Shown: positions 43,198 to 52,272, numbered from the stretch's first letter. The stretch is 64,000 nt of DNA from Palsa-892 sp963751615 (GCA_963751615.1 CAVVVG010000005.1:1054001-1118000), one strand, 5' to 3'. Numbers and translations: made by a program. Notes: a model not told the origin generated them from the sequence alone.

Positions 43198-43925
43198 GCT
43201 TGCCTCGCTGCCGACGTTATCGAACTCAATTCTTCGATATGCCCCGAGCGCATACGAATGATCCGGGAGCAACGTTTCACCAAAGCCGGATCGTGGGTCA
43301 CCAACACAAGCGTCGATTTGTGCTCTGCTCGCTTCGCAAACAGCAAATCCATGATTTCACGCCCGGTCGTTTCGTCGAGATTTCCAGTTGGCTCATCCGC
43401 GATCAGCAAAGCTGGCATCGGCGCGAGCGCCCTAGCAAGCGCGACACGCTGCTGCTCGCCGCCGGAAAGCTGCACCGGATAATGATTGAAGCGATCACCT
43501 AAACCAACGCCTTCAAGTTCATACTTGGCGCGCTCCATTGCGTCTACACGTCCCGCAAGCTCCAAAGGCACTGCGACATTTTCCAGTGCTGTCATGGTCG
43601 GGATCAAATGAAATAACTGGAAGACAATCCCAACAGCCCTGCCGCGAAAACGCGCAAGTGCATCTTCATTTAGATTTCCCAAATCCTCACCCGCGACTCG
43701 AACACGCCCGAAGTCAGGGCGCTCAAGGCCCGCCATCACCATCAACAAAGTCGATTTGCCGGAACCAGAAGGCCCAACCAGCCCAACGGCTTCTCCGGCT
43801 TCGATTTGTAGCGAAACCTGCTTGAGGATATGAACGCGCGCCCTACCTGTACCAAGTGAAAGCTCAACCTCCTCGATGGAGACGGCGGGTGGTTCGGTCC
43901 GGCGCTGCTTCAAAGGTGCATCCAT
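43194..43925 (-). CDS. ybbA: ABC transporter ATP-binding protein (YbbA/LolD-type)
   Basis: 243 residues from the ATG at 43925 (MDAPLKQRRTEPPAVSIEEV). Upstream in-frame codons overlap the divergent esterase gene and are not conserved. It shows Walker A GPSGSGKSTLLMVMAGL, Q-loop FQLFHLIPTMTALENVAVPL, signature LSGGEQQRVALARAL and Walker B LLIADEPTGNLDE, typical of MacB/LolD/FtsE-type ATPases. It is coupled to the permease by a four-base overlap and starts 58 bp from the divergent tesA gene. Confidence 0.92.
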   Translation of the reverse strand: MDAPLKQRRTEPPAVSIEEVELSLGTGRARVHILKQVSLQIEAGEAVGLVGPSGSGKSTLLMVMAGLERPDFGRVRVAGEDLGNLNEDALARFRGRAVGIVFQLFHLIPTMTALENVAVPLELAGRVDAMERAKYELEGVGLGDRFNHYPVQLSGGEQQRVALARALAPMPALLIADEPTGNLDETTGREIMDLLFAKRAEHKSTLVLVTHDPALVKRCSRIIRMRSGHIEELSSITSAARQA

Positions 43926-43983
43926 GCAATCGTTCGACTTCACTAATTTTTCAACATCAAGCGGCGTGACAAATGGGGCGCCT

Positions 43984-44640
43984 ATGGGGCGGTGGAACCC
44001 CTTCCTAGCATTGCTCGCGGCATTGTGTAGCGCTTGCTTTACCGGCGGAATATCCGTCTCGGCAGCCGAGCCTGTGCGGATTGTTGCTTTTGGTGACAGC
44101 CTGACCGCTGGGTTTGGCTTGCCTGCATCGCAGGCGTTTCCCTCAAAACTATCTATCGCTCTCAAAGCCAAGGGCTACGAAGTCATCATCGTGAATGCCG
44201 GCGCCTCAGGCGATACCACCGCCGCGGGTCTAGCAAGACTGGACTGGTCGGTGCCAAAGGAAACGCAGGCGGTAATTCTTGAATTTGGCGCGAACGACGC
44301 ATTTCGCGGTGTCTCTCCGGCCATCGCGAAGAAAAATTTAGACGAGATCATTAGCCGACTGAAAGCGCGCAATGTGGAAATCCTGATCGCGGGCATGTTG
44401 GCTCCACCCAATCTCGGAAATGAATATGCCGCAGCGTTCAATCCAATTTTCACCGATCTTGCGAAAAAACATGGCGCGCTCGTAGTTCCGTTTTTTCTCG
44501 ACGAGGTTGCAGGCAACCGAAACTTGAATCAAACTGACGGAATCCACCCTACGGCGGAGGGCATTGATATTATCGTGAAAAAAATTCTACCTTCCGTGGA
44601 AGCCTTGATTCAGCGAGTCCAAGCACGCAAAGCTTCCTGA
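43984..44640 (+). CDS. tesA: SGNH-hydrolase arylesterase / lysophospholipase TesA
   Basis: Periplasmic GDSL esterase, 218 residues. The ATG at 43984 gives a signal peptide (NPFLALLAALCSACFTGGISVSA); earlier in-frame starts overlap the ATPase gene. Block I is IVAFGDSLTAGFGLPAS with the nucleophile Ser, block II has the Gly in NAGASGDTTAAGLARL, block III the Asn in LEFGANDAFRG, and block V the Asp/His in QTDGIHPTAEG. It is divergent from ybbA-ybbP, the order also seen in E. coli. In that system TesA acts on products delivered by the transporter; the link here is inference from context. Its stop is one base from thpR. Confidence 0.92.
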   Translation: MGRWNPFLALLAALCSACFTGGISVSAAEPVRIVAFGDSLTAGFGLPASQAFPSKLSIALKAKGYEVIIVNAGASGDTTAAGLARLDWSVPKETQAVILEFGANDAFRGVSPAIAKKNLDEIISRLKARNVEILIAGMLAPPNLGNEYAAAFNPIFTDLAKKHGALVVPFFLDEVAGNRNLNQTDGIHPTAEGIDIIVKKILPSVEALIQRVQARKAS

Positions 44641-44641
44641 C

Positions 44642-45214
44642 ATGCCACGCCTCTTCACCGCAATCGAGATACCGCCCGATATCGCTGCCGATCTCTCCTT
44701 GTTGCGCGGCGGAATTCATGGGGCGCGATGGATTGATCCTGAAAACTATCATCTTACCCTTCGCTTTATTGGGAATGTCGATCACTCGATCGCGCGCGAC
44801 GTAACGGTCTTGCTTGGCCGTGTACGTAAATCAGCTTTCGAGATCAGATTGAATGGTCTCGGTCAGTTCGGTGGCAAAAAACCGCGCGCCGTTATCGCGT
44901 CGGCTGCATCGGCTGCTCCACTCACGGAGCTACAGGCGGAACATGAACGGATATTTCAACGAATTGGCCTCGAGCCTGAACAACGTAAATTTACGCCGCA
45001 TGTGACCCTCGCCAGGTTGCGCGAATCCTCGTCCCGCGAAGTCGCGGATTATTTGGCAACGCGCGGTGGTTACCGTAGCGTCCCGATTCTGGTGACGCGT
45101 TTCGTACTGTTTTCGTCACGCGCCTCCATGGGTGGCGGACCTTATGTCGCCGAAGCCGCCTATCCACTAGAAAGTGCAACGCCCTTGCGCGACGCGGCGC
45201 GCGCACCCATTTAG
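44642..45214 (+). CDS. thpR: RNA 2',3'-cyclic phosphodiesterase (2H phosphoesterase)
   Basis: 190 residues of the 2H/LigT family, which opens 2',3'-cyclic phosphates on RNA and has weak RNA ligase activity in vitro. Both catalytic HxTx motifs are present: HLTLRFIGN near residue 41 and HVTLARL near residue 120. The N-terminus MPRLFTAIEIPPDI is typical. It begins one base after tesA, so the two are probably cotranscribed. Confidence 0.93.
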   Translation: MPRLFTAIEIPPDIAADLSLLRGGIHGARWIDPENYHLTLRFIGNVDHSIARDVTVLLGRVRKSAFEIRLNGLGQFGGKKPRAVIASAASAAPLTELQAEHERIFQRIGLEPEQRKFTPHVTLARLRESSSREVADYLATRGGYRSVPILVTRFVLFSSRASMGGGPYVAEAAYPLESATPLRDAARAPI

Positions 45215-45228
45215 ACGACCGTAGGGAG

Positions 45229-45600
45229 ATGGCGATGGTATTCTCCACGGCCCAATCCGCGAAAATTGCCGCTAACGAAGCGCGCGTAAAGGCTGGGTTC
45301 TGGCCGAAAATTAAATCCGTGGCCGCGCGGATTCCTTTCGCCGAGGACGCGTTTGCCGCCTACTATTGTGCCCTCGACCGTCAAACGCCATTGCATGTTC
45401 GCGCGATCTTATGGGGCGCGCTCGCTTATTTTGTGCTCCCCTTCGATGTAATTCCGGATTATTTACCGCTGATCGGTTTCACTGACGACGCGGCCGTTCT
45501 TGCGACCGCAATCCAAATGGTTGCCTCGAACCTGAAGCCCGAACACCGTGAGGCCGCACGGCGTGCACTTACTAGGTTACACGACGCATCGGCCAACTAA
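45229..45600 (+). CDS. YkvA family (DUF1232) protein
   Basis: 123 residues. The central block ILWGALAYFVLPFDVIPDYLPLIGFTDDAAVLATAI is the DUF1232 signature, a membrane-associated hairpin. Residues before it (FAEDAFAAYYCALDRQTPLHVRA) also fit. No function is established for the family. It lies 14 bp after thpR, third in the tesA-thpR-ykvA run, and converges on the oxidoreductase gene with a 4-bp gap. The start could also be a second ATG two codons in. Confidence 0.9.
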   Translation: MAMVFSTAQSAKIAANEARVKAGFWPKIKSVAARIPFAEDAFAAYYCALDRQTPLHVRAILWGALAYFVLPFDVIPDYLPLIGFTDDAAVLATAIQMVASNLKPEHREAARRALTRLHDASAN

Positions 45601-45604
45601 ACCG

Positions 45605-46579
45605 TCACGGTTTCAGCAGAATTTTTCCCATCACCTTGCGTGTTTCCATTGCTTTGAAAGCATCGACCGCGCGCCTAAAGGGAAAAGATTCATCCACATG
45701 TGCTGATACTTTTCCTTCCTTGACCCATTGCAGCAGATTCTTGATCTGCACACGCAGACGATCCGGATGACGGCGAATGAATTCGCCCCAAAACACGCCG
45801 ACAATTTCGAAGCCTTTAAGCAAAGGAAGATTGAGGGGGATTTTCGGAATTTCGCCGGCTGCAAAACCGATCACGAGATAGCGTCCATCCCATGCCGTGG
45901 AACGCAAAGCGGGTTCGGCAAACTTTCCCCCAACAGGATCGTAAATGACGTCCGCTCCCTTTCCTCCAGTCAATTCGCGTAGCCGTTCTTTCAAATCTTC
46001 TTTCGAATAATCGATGACTTCGTCCGCACCATGCTTTCGACAAAATTCAAGTTTCTCTGCCGAAGAAGCGCATGCAATTACCTTTGCCCCAAGAAGCTTT
46101 CCAAGTTCAATTGCCGCAAGGCCGGTTCCACCGGCGGCACCCAAAACAGCAAGCGTTTCGCCGGGCCTAATCTTCGCCCGATCCTGCAACGCGTGAATTG
46201 TCGTACCGTAGGTCACGAACAATCCCGCCGCGCGATCAAGGTCAAGGTCGGAAGGAACAAGCACCAAGCGGTCAGTCGAGATAACTACTTTCTCTCGCGC
46301 GGCTCCGTGGCCGCAGTAGCCGCACACCTTGTCACCGACCTTAAAACCACTAACCGCTTCGCCCACGGCCGAAATCGTTCCCGAAAACTCTGCGGCCGGC
46401 GAAAATGGGTATTCCGGCTTAGATTGATAGCGCCCCATGATCATGAGCGAATCGAAGAAGTTGAGCGCGGCGGCGGCAACATCAACGACGACTTCGCCCT
46501 TTCCAGGCAATGGGTCAGGTAGATCGGCAAGTTTAAGCTTCTCAGGAGGCCCAGCTTCGGTGCAAAGTACAGCTTTCAT
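45605..46579 (-). CDS. NADPH:quinone oxidoreductase family (zinc-free MDR)
   Basis: 324 residues of the medium-chain dehydrogenase/reductase superfamily, quinone-oxidoreductase branch. It begins MKAVLCTEAGPPEKLKL, has the substrate-domain segment ALNFFDSLMIMGRY, the nucleotide-binding motif VLGAAGGTGLAAIEL near residue 150, and DVIYDPVGG. The structural zinc cysteines of alcohol dehydrogenases are absent. The substrate (quinones, enones or acyl-CoA) cannot be told from sequence. Divergent from the IalB-like gene, with a ~165-bp shared region. Confidence 0.92.
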   Translation of the reverse strand: MKAVLCTEAGPPEKLKLADLPDPLPGKGEVVVDVAAAALNFFDSLMIMGRYQSKPEYPFSPAAEFSGTISAVGEAVSGFKVGDKVCGYCGHGAAREKVVISTDRLVLVPSDLDLDRAAGLFVTYGTTIHALQDRAKIRPGETLAVLGAAGGTGLAAIELGKLLGAKVIACASSAEKLEFCRKHGADEVIDYSKEDLKERLRELTGGKGADVIYDPVGGKFAEPALRSTAWDGRYLVIGFAAGEIPKIPLNLPLLKGFEIVGVFWGEFIRRHPDRLRVQIKNLLQWVKEGKVSAHVDESFPFRRAVDAFKAMETRKVMGKILLKP

Positions 46580-46743
46580 GGAAATCGCTCTGAATTAGGG
46601 GTTCCGATGGCCGTGTTTTTTGCGCCATTTTTTTGGCGGCGTCCATGGCTAGGCCGTTTGCACAGCCGCCTAATGACCGCTATTTTTTTGCGTTCGGCGA
46701 GGCGACCAAAATACGAAAGAAATTTATCGCGAGCCGTAAGGAA

Positions 46744-47373
46744 ATGCCGATGATCTTCCGCTCTCTTTGTGGTTTCTCGATCGTGGCCGTAATGGCCATC
46801 GTCGTCTGTTCGGGCGCGAACGCACAGACTGCGCCTGCCGAGGCTGCGACAAAACAAACGCTACCCAAAAATGATAAATCTAAGAAAGAAGCGACAAAGC
46901 AGGCGGCACCAGCCCAGCCAACCGTTTCCGGCTCCACCCCCACGCTTGCTGTCCAATATGGCGACTGGGGCGTGTATGTGAGTCAGACACCGAAAACGAA
47001 GATTTGTTACGCGCTCTCGCAGCCGAAGGAGCGCCAACCGAGTGGCCTTAAACGCGATCCGGCTTATTTCTTCATCAGCACACGGCCGGGCGAAAGTGTG
47101 CGAAACGAGGTAAGTGTGGTGACAGGTTTTGCGCTCAAGGAAGGCAGCGACGCGACCCTCGACGTCGGTGGCACCAATTATCCCTTCTACACTAAAAATG
47201 ATGGCGCGTGGGTTCGCAACGTAGCTGAAGAAGCGCGGCTAATCGAAGCCCTGCGGAAGGCAAAAGATTTCACGATAAAAAGCACGTCGCTGCGCGGCAA
47301 CCCCAACACTGACCGCTATTCTCTCTCTGGTCTCGGGCCAGCGCTCGATCGCGTTGCGCAAGAATGCAAGTAA
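46744..47373 (+). CDS. Invasion-associated locus B (IalB) family exported protein
   Basis: 209 residues from the ATG at 46744; an ATG two codons later is better spaced from AAGGA and equally likely. A signal peptide (FRSLCGFSIVAVMAIVVCSGANA) is followed by an Ala/Lys-rich low-complexity linker, then the IalB-type domain: VQYGDWGVYVSQTPKTKICYA, then RDPAYFFISTRPGE and YPFYTKNDGAWVRN. Family members are periplasmic with a conserved cysteine pair; here cysteines are KICYA and the C-terminal QECK. Role unknown outside Bartonella. The 3' end overlaps rlmN by 10 bases. Confidence 0.85.
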   Translation: MPMIFRSLCGFSIVAVMAIVVCSGANAQTAPAEAATKQTLPKNDKSKKEATKQAAPAQPTVSGSTPTLAVQYGDWGVYVSQTPKTKICYALSQPKERQPSGLKRDPAYFFISTRPGESVRNEVSVVTGFALKEGSDATLDVGGTNYPFYTKNDGAWVRNVAEEARLIEALRKAKDFTIKSTSLRGNPNTDRYSLSGLGPALDRVAQECK

Positions 47374-48557
47374 CCAAAAATTTCGCCGATGCCTCGGCGC
47401 TAAAACCGTCGCTCGTGGGGCTCAGCCGAGCCGCACTGTCGGACGCATTTGAAAAAATGGGTGTTCCGACAAGCGAGCTACGCATGCGGGTGCAGCAGCT
47501 TTGGCAATGGATTTATTTTCGCGGCGCGCGCGATTTTTCGGAGATGACGAACGTGTCAAAAATGCTACGCGCCAATCTAGCGGAAGCATTTACACTTGAG
47601 CGGCCCGAGATCGTCGTTGAGCAGATCTCGAATGATGGCACCCGCAAATGGCTGATTCGTCTCAAACCCGAACATCCCGGCGAAAAACCGCACGAGATCG
47701 AGACAGTTTATATACCTGAAAGCGATCGCGGTACCCTCTGCGTATCTTCCCAGATTGGTTGCACGCTTACATGTAGTTTCTGTCATACAGGGACGCAGCA
47801 GCTCGTTCGCAATCTATCGGCCGCCGAAATTGTGGCACAGCTTATGATTGTACGCGATCGTATCGGCGAATGGCCAGGCGTAACGCCGCCCTCCGATGTA
47901 ACTATTCCACCTGATGGCCGCCGGATGATTTCGAACATCGTATTCATGGGAATGGGCGAACCGCTTTATAATTTCGACAACGTAAAGACAGCGATTGAAA
48001 TAATCGCTGACGGCGAAGGACTCTCGATTGGTAAGCGCAAGATTACTGTCTCAACTTCGGGAGTAGTTCCGATGATCGAGCCGCTCGGCCGCGATGTAGG
48101 AACCATGCTTGCGATCTCGTTGCACGCGGTACGCGACGATTTGCGGGACAAGCTCGTGCCGCTCAATAAGAAATACCCCATCAAGGAGCTGTTGCAGGCC
48201 TGCCGCGAGTACCCCGGCGTCTCCAACGCAAAAAGAATAACATTCGAATATGTGATGCTGAAGAGCGTGAATGACTCGCCGGAAGATGCAAAAGATCTGG
48301 TCCGCCTCCTCAAAGGTATCCCTGCTAAGATCAATCTCATTCCGTTCAATCCGTGGCCCGGTACCAAATACGAGTGTTCCGATTGGGAAACGATCGAACG
48401 CTTTTCCGAAATCATTTTCCGGGCCGGCTACGCGGGTCCCGTCCGCACGCCGCGTGGCCGCGACATTCTTGCTGCCTGCGGGCAATTGAAATCGGAAACG
48501 CAAAAACTGTCGGCGCGCGAAAGAATGGCGTTGCGAGCCATGGCCATGACGGATTAA
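47364..48557 (+). CDS. rlmN: Dual-specificity 23S rRNA/tRNA adenine C2-methyltransferase RlmN
   Basis: Radical-SAM methyltransferase that makes m2A2503 in 23S rRNA and m2A37 in tRNAs. It is 397 residues. The cluster motif CTLTCSFCHTGTQQLVRN and the preceding VCVSSQIG-like strand are clear. NIVFMGMGEPLYNFDNV and KRITFEYVMLKSVNDS follow, and the methylated cysteine lies in the C-terminal CGQLK. It begins within the last codons of the IalB-like gene, implying coupling. Confidence 0.97.
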   Translation: MQVTKNFADASALKPSLVGLSRAALSDAFEKMGVPTSELRMRVQQLWQWIYFRGARDFSEMTNVSKMLRANLAEAFTLERPEIVVEQISNDGTRKWLIRLKPEHPGEKPHEIETVYIPESDRGTLCVSSQIGCTLTCSFCHTGTQQLVRNLSAAEIVAQLMIVRDRIGEWPGVTPPSDVTIPPDGRRMISNIVFMGMGEPLYNFDNVKTAIEIIADGEGLSIGKRKITVSTSGVVPMIEPLGRDVGTMLAISLHAVRDDLRDKLVPLNKKYPIKELLQACREYPGVSNAKRITFEYVMLKSVNDSPEDAKDLVRLLKGIPAKINLIPFNPWPGTKYECSDWETIERFSEIIFRAGYAGPVRTPRGRDILAACGQLKSETQKLSARERMALRAMAMTD

Positions 48558-48560
48558 ATC

Positions 48561-48995
48561 ATGGCTCCTTTCATTCGTTTTTTCGTCATCATGTTTGGTT
48601 TGTTCCTCGGCTCTGTTGCCGCTGGCGCGACTTTCCTGGCGACGATAAACGGGTTTACTACCGAGATAGATCCTCCCTATAGCGATTTTTTCTTTTGGGT
48701 TTTCTTGTGGACTTCCCTTACGTGGAGCACGCTCGTCATGATCTGGTCGTTCATCCCCGCGTGTGTCGCAATTTTAATCGCCGAGATGTTCGCGATCCGT
48801 TCATTACTCGTTTACGCTGTTTTCGGAGCTATTGGGGGCGCGATCTATGGTCTCGGATTCTTGTACGGCACGGACAACGCGATTCAGTCCTCGGCTGCGG
48901 CCGGCATCGCGGGCGCGTCGGTCTACTGGCTAGTGGCCGGACGCAATGCCGGCATGTGGCGCAGCCCTCCGACGCGAGCAGGCGAAAATATCTAA
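48561..48995 (+). CDS. Four-helix membrane protein of unknown function
   Basis: 144 residues with four clear hydrophobic segments (about 6-28, 42-66, 72-95 and 104-128). It has charged short loops and a soluble C-terminal tail (RNAGMWRSPPTRAGENI). It begins three bases after rlmN, so it is in the same transcription unit. I do not recognise a named domain. The C-terminal tail and size resemble conserved hypothetical membrane proteins that follow rlmN in related genomes, from memory only. Confidence 0.75.
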   Translation: MAPFIRFFVIMFGLFLGSVAAGATFLATINGFTTEIDPPYSDFFFWVFLWTSLTWSTLVMIWSFIPACVAILIAEMFAIRSLLVYAVFGAIGGAIYGLGFLYGTDNAIQSSAAAGIAGASVYWLVAGRNAGMWRSPPTRAGENI

Positions 48996-48996
48996 G

Positions 48997-49593
48997 CTAG
49001 ATCTTGTTGGCCCATGCCAGCGCCTGTTCGAGACGGTCGTTACCCCAGAACAATTCACCATCCGTCGTAACAAAATTTGGCGCTCCAAAAATTCCGAGCT
49101 TCTGGGCTTCTTCCGTCTCTGCCCGCAATTTATCTTTCACCGGTTGCTCACTCGCCTTCGAGAAACTCTCCTCCGGATCGCGACCAAGCTTTTTTAAAAT
49201 CTCCGCGAGAGTCATCTTGTCCGAAATATCCTTGCCCCCCGTGAATTCGGCTGAATATACCGCGCGGCTGAATTCCTTGCGGAATTCTCCTTCAAACGAA
49301 ACAGCAAGCCGCGATGCGTTGAGCGGATTGGCAGGAAATGTTTTTGGGGCTAAGAATTTCGCAAGTTTCAAATGTTCCGCACAGCGCGCCATGTCGCGCC
49401 ACATATATTTTCCTTTGAGCGGAAATAAATTGAAGGGCGACGTATCCATCCCCTGCGCCTTGAAAATCGGCCCCAGTAGAAATGGCCGCCAGTTCACATG
49501 AACCCCGCCGGCCTTAGCAAGCGCTTCGATGCGCATGGCTGCAAGATAAGAATAGGTTGAAGCAAATTCGTACCAGAAATCGAGTTTTTTCAT
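48997..49593 (-). CDS. 2-hydroxychromene-2-carboxylate isomerase / kappa-class GST family protein
   Basis: 198 residues of the DsbA-like kappa-GST family. It has an N-terminal LDFWYEFASTYSYLAAMRI, the substrate segment VNWRPFLLGPIFKAQGM, and a thioredoxin-fold close FGAPNFVTTDGELFWGNDRLEQAL. A serine replaces the DsbA cysteines in the active loop (STYSY), as in HCCA isomerases and kappa GSTs. HCCA isomerase proper acts in naphthalene breakdown, but no other genes of that pathway are here, so a glutathione-linked detoxification role is as likely. Confidence 0.9.
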   Translation of the reverse strand: MKKLDFWYEFASTYSYLAAMRIEALAKAGGVHVNWRPFLLGPIFKAQGMDTSPFNLFPLKGKYMWRDMARCAEHLKLAKFLAPKTFPANPLNASRLAVSFEGEFRKEFSRAVYSAEFTGGKDISDKMTLAEILKKLGRDPEESFSKASEQPVKDKLRAETEEAQKLGIFGAPNFVTTDGELFWGNDRLEQALAWANKI

Positions 49594-49704
49594 GGGCTAA
49601 CCATGCCATGGAGAGCTGTCGGCGTCGACTTGCGCATGGAAAGCTTCCGCCTATAAGTGCGCCCACCGCGCGGGATTCTGCCCGTGCCAAGCCGGGTAAT
49701 CCGC

Positions 49705-50934
49705 ATGTCCAAGGACGTGAAAAAAGTAGTGCTTGCCTATTCTGGCGGGCTCGACACTTCCGTAATCCTGAAATGGCTGCAGACGACCTATGGCTGCGAG
49801 GTTGTGACTTTCACAGCCGATCTCGGACAAGGTGATGAACTTGAGCCTGCCCGGAAAAAGGCACTGACCCTCGGCATCAAACCAGAAAATATTTTCATCG
49901 AGGATCTGCGTGAGGAGTTTGTGCGGGATTATGTATTTCCGATGTTCCGCATGAACGCCCTATACGAGGGCGAGTATCTGCTCGGCACTTCGATCGCGCG
50001 ACCTTTGATTGCGAAAAGACAGATCGAAATTGCACGCAAAACCGGAGCTGATGCCGTGGCGCACGGCGCGACTGGAAAGGGCAATGATCAAGTACGTTTC
50101 GAGCTCGGCTATTACGCGCTTGAACCGAACATCAAAATTATTGCGCCATGGCGGGAATGGAATTTGTCGTCGCGCACTAAGCTTCTCGAATTCGCCGAAA
50201 AATATCAAATTCCGATCGCGAAGGATAAACGCGGTGAGGCGCCATTTTCCGTCGATGCCAATCTTTTGCACTCCTCATCAGAAGGAAAAGTGCTTGAAGA
50301 TCCAAACGTCGAGGCGCCGGATTACGTCTATCAGCGTACGATTTCCCCCGAGCAAGCTCCAGATAAGGCAACCGACATCACCATTGGCTTCGAAAAGGGT
50401 GATGCGGTCTCTATCGATGGCAAAAAACTTTCACCTGCGGTGTTACTCACGAAGCTGAACGAATTCGGCAAGGAAAATGGTATCGGCCAACTCGATCTTG
50501 TCGAGAATCGTTTCGTCGGTATGAAATCGCGCGGGATTTACGAGACGCCCGGCGGCACGATTTTGCTCGCTGCGCATCGCGGCATCGAATCGATTACACT
50601 CGACCGCGAAGCCGCGCACCTGAAAGATTCCCTGATGCCGCGCTACGCCGAGCTCGTCTATTACGGCTTCTGGTTTTCACCCGAGCGAACCATGCTTCAG
50701 GCACTTGCCGACAAGAGCCAAGAGCTCGTCACCGGCACCGTGCGGCTGAAACTCTATAAAGGCAATGTAAACGTTGTCGGCCGCGAAAGCCCCTATTCGC
50801 TGTATAATCAGGATCTGGTCACTTTTGAGGAAGGTGCGGTCGCCTACGACCACCGTGATGCCGCCGGATTTATCCGCCTGAATGCGCTGCGGCTGAGGAC
50901 GCTCGGGCAGCGGGATCGCAAAAATAAGAAATGA
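49705..50934 (+). CDS. argG: Argininosuccinate synthase
   Basis: Ligates citrulline and aspartate with ATP in arginine synthesis. It is 409 residues from the ATG at 49705 (MSKDVKKVVLAYSGGLDTSV); a 16-residue upstream reading is not conserved. The ATP pyrophosphatase P-loop is AYSGGLDTS near residue 11. VAHGATGKGNDQVRFELGYY binds citrulline and aspartate, and GIYETPGGTILLAAHRGIES is also typical. A strong hairpin follows the stop by 16 bp. Confidence 0.98.
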   Translation: MSKDVKKVVLAYSGGLDTSVILKWLQTTYGCEVVTFTADLGQGDELEPARKKALTLGIKPENIFIEDLREEFVRDYVFPMFRMNALYEGEYLLGTSIARPLIAKRQIEIARKTGADAVAHGATGKGNDQVRFELGYYALEPNIKIIAPWREWNLSSRTKLLEFAEKYQIPIAKDKRGEAPFSVDANLLHSSSEGKVLEDPNVEAPDYVYQRTISPEQAPDKATDITIGFEKGDAVSIDGKKLSPAVLLTKLNEFGKENGIGQLDLVENRFVGMKSRGIYETPGGTILLAAHRGIESITLDREAAHLKDSLMPRYAELVYYGFWFSPERTMLQALADKSQELVTGTVRLKLYKGNVNVVGRESPYSLYNQDLVTFEEGAVAYDHRDAAGFIRLNALRLRTLGQRDRKNKK

Positions 50935-50950
50935 ACACCTGAATGCGGCC

Positions 50951-50982
50951 AGTCCAAATTCGACGCGCGAGTTCATTGGACT
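50951..50982 (+). terminator. Intrinsic terminator of argG
   Basis: AGTCCAA (50951-50957) pairs exactly with TTGGACT (50976-50982). The inner bases ATTCG pair with CGAGT around a five-base ACGCG loop, with a small bulge. TATCGTTTTC follows, a modest T-rich tail. Confidence 0.6.
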
Positions 50983-51084
50983 TATCGTTTTCATCTCGGG
51001 TCATTCGTTGATCAGGCTCTTGGTGGGCGGTTTCTCTGCTATCATTATGTTTGGTTGATCGAGTTCCGCACGGAGAAGTTATAA

Positions 51085-52197
51085 ATGCCTTGGTCCCTTA
51101 CGGTCGGGAAAATCGCTGGGACGGCGATTCGAATTCACATTACCTTTCTTCTATTTCTAATCTGGATCTGGGCCGCCTATTACCGCCAAGGTGGAACAAG
51201 TACAGCCTGGGAAGGTGTTGCTTTCGTCGCACTGCTTTTTTTCTGCGTGCTCTTACATGAGTTCGGGCACGTCTATGCGGCCAAACGCTACGGCATAAAT
51301 GTGCCCGACATTACGCTCTGGCCTTTCGGTGGCATCGCCAATTTCGAACGAATTCCCGAGAAACCGAGCGAGGAATTAGTGGTCGCAATCGCGGGACCGC
51401 TCGTTAGCGTCGCAATTGCCGCGCTACTCGTGATCTTTGTCAGCACCACGACAGATCTTTCCATTCTCATGAAAATCGAGGACCCGAAAGCCGAGATGGC
51501 AGCAAAACTCGCCGGAGCCAATATTTTTCTGGTTCTCTTTAATATGATCCCCGCCTTTCCGATGGACGGCGGCCGCGTTCTGCGCGCGCTCCTAGCGATC
51601 AAACTCGGATTCGCCCGCGCAACTGAGATCGCGGCCTCGATTGGCCAGGGGCTCGCAATCACGCTCGGTCTGATCGGAATTTTCAGCAATCCGATGCTTG
51701 TCATCATCGCGGTCTTCGTTTTTCTCGCAGCGTCCGGAGAGGCTGTCCATGCGCAACTGCACCAAATGGCGCGCAGCACGCTGGTCGCCGATGCGATGAT
51801 CACGAAATTCGAGTCCCTCGGCCCACAATCGCGGGTTCGGGACGCCGTCGAAGAGCTGATTCGCACAACGCAGAAGGAATTTCCGGTGGTGGACGGCGGC
51901 GGGCGCTTGCGCGGCGTGCTCACGCGCGACGCGATGATTCGCGCGCTGAAAGAACGCGGGCCGGATACGCCGGTGATTGAAGTGATGGATTCCGAAGTGC
52001 CAACCATTCCCGCACGCGCGAATCTGGAATCGGCGCTGACGTGCCTCACTGAGCAGGGCAAGCCCGTGATCGGTGTGACGGACGCAAGCGACAAACTCGT
52101 GGGTTTGCTCACCACCGAAAACCTTGGCGAGATGATGATGCTCCGCTCGGCCCGCGCAAGCCAAGGCTTCGGGCCGTGGGGTCGCGCTGCACGATAG
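51085..52197 (+). CDS. Site-2-protease-type M50 metalloprotease with CBS pair
   Basis: 370 residues. Hydrophobic helices hold the zinc motif LLHEFGHVYAAKRYG (His58, Glu59, His62) and the second metal motif NMIPAFPMDGGRVLRALLA near residue 155, the S2P/SpoIVFB pattern. After about residue 225 there are two CBS domains (DAMITKFESLGPQSRVRDAV and VIEVMDSEVPTIPARANLES), which usually sense adenosine nucleotides. Such proteins cut transmembrane segments of anti-sigma or other regulators; the target here is unknown. It stands alone between argG and typA. Confidence 0.92.
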   Translation: MPWSLTVGKIAGTAIRIHITFLLFLIWIWAAYYRQGGTSTAWEGVAFVALLFFCVLLHEFGHVYAAKRYGINVPDITLWPFGGIANFERIPEKPSEELVVAIAGPLVSVAIAALLVIFVSTTTDLSILMKIEDPKAEMAAKLAGANIFLVLFNMIPAFPMDGGRVLRALLAIKLGFARATEIAASIGQGLAITLGLIGIFSNPMLVIIAVFVFLAASGEAVHAQLHQMARSTLVADAMITKFESLGPQSRVRDAVEELIRTTQKEFPVVDGGGRLRGVLTRDAMIRALKERGPDTPVIEVMDSEVPTIPARANLESALTCLTEQGKPVIGVTDASDKLVGLLTTENLGEMMMLRSARASQGFGPWGRAAR

Positions 52198-52212
52198 ATC
52201 GAACTTTCGCGC

Positions 52213-52240
52213 TTGCTATTGCGACTTTGATCGCTATGTT
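52213..52240 (+). promoter_or_regulatory. Candidate promoter of typA
   Basis: TTGCTA at 52213-52218 and TATGTT at 52235-52240 are separated by 16 bases, 33 bp upstream of the GTG start. It lies in the 75-bp gap after the protease gene. Confidence 0.35.
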
Positions 52241-52272
52241 GCACCGCTTCCAACGAGCCCCATATACATTCC

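Noticed and set aside
45599..45613. AAACCGTCACGGTTT palindrome between convergent YkvA and oxidoreductase genes
   Set aside because: A 7-bp palindrome with a one-base centre cannot form a terminator hairpin and lies across both stop codons.
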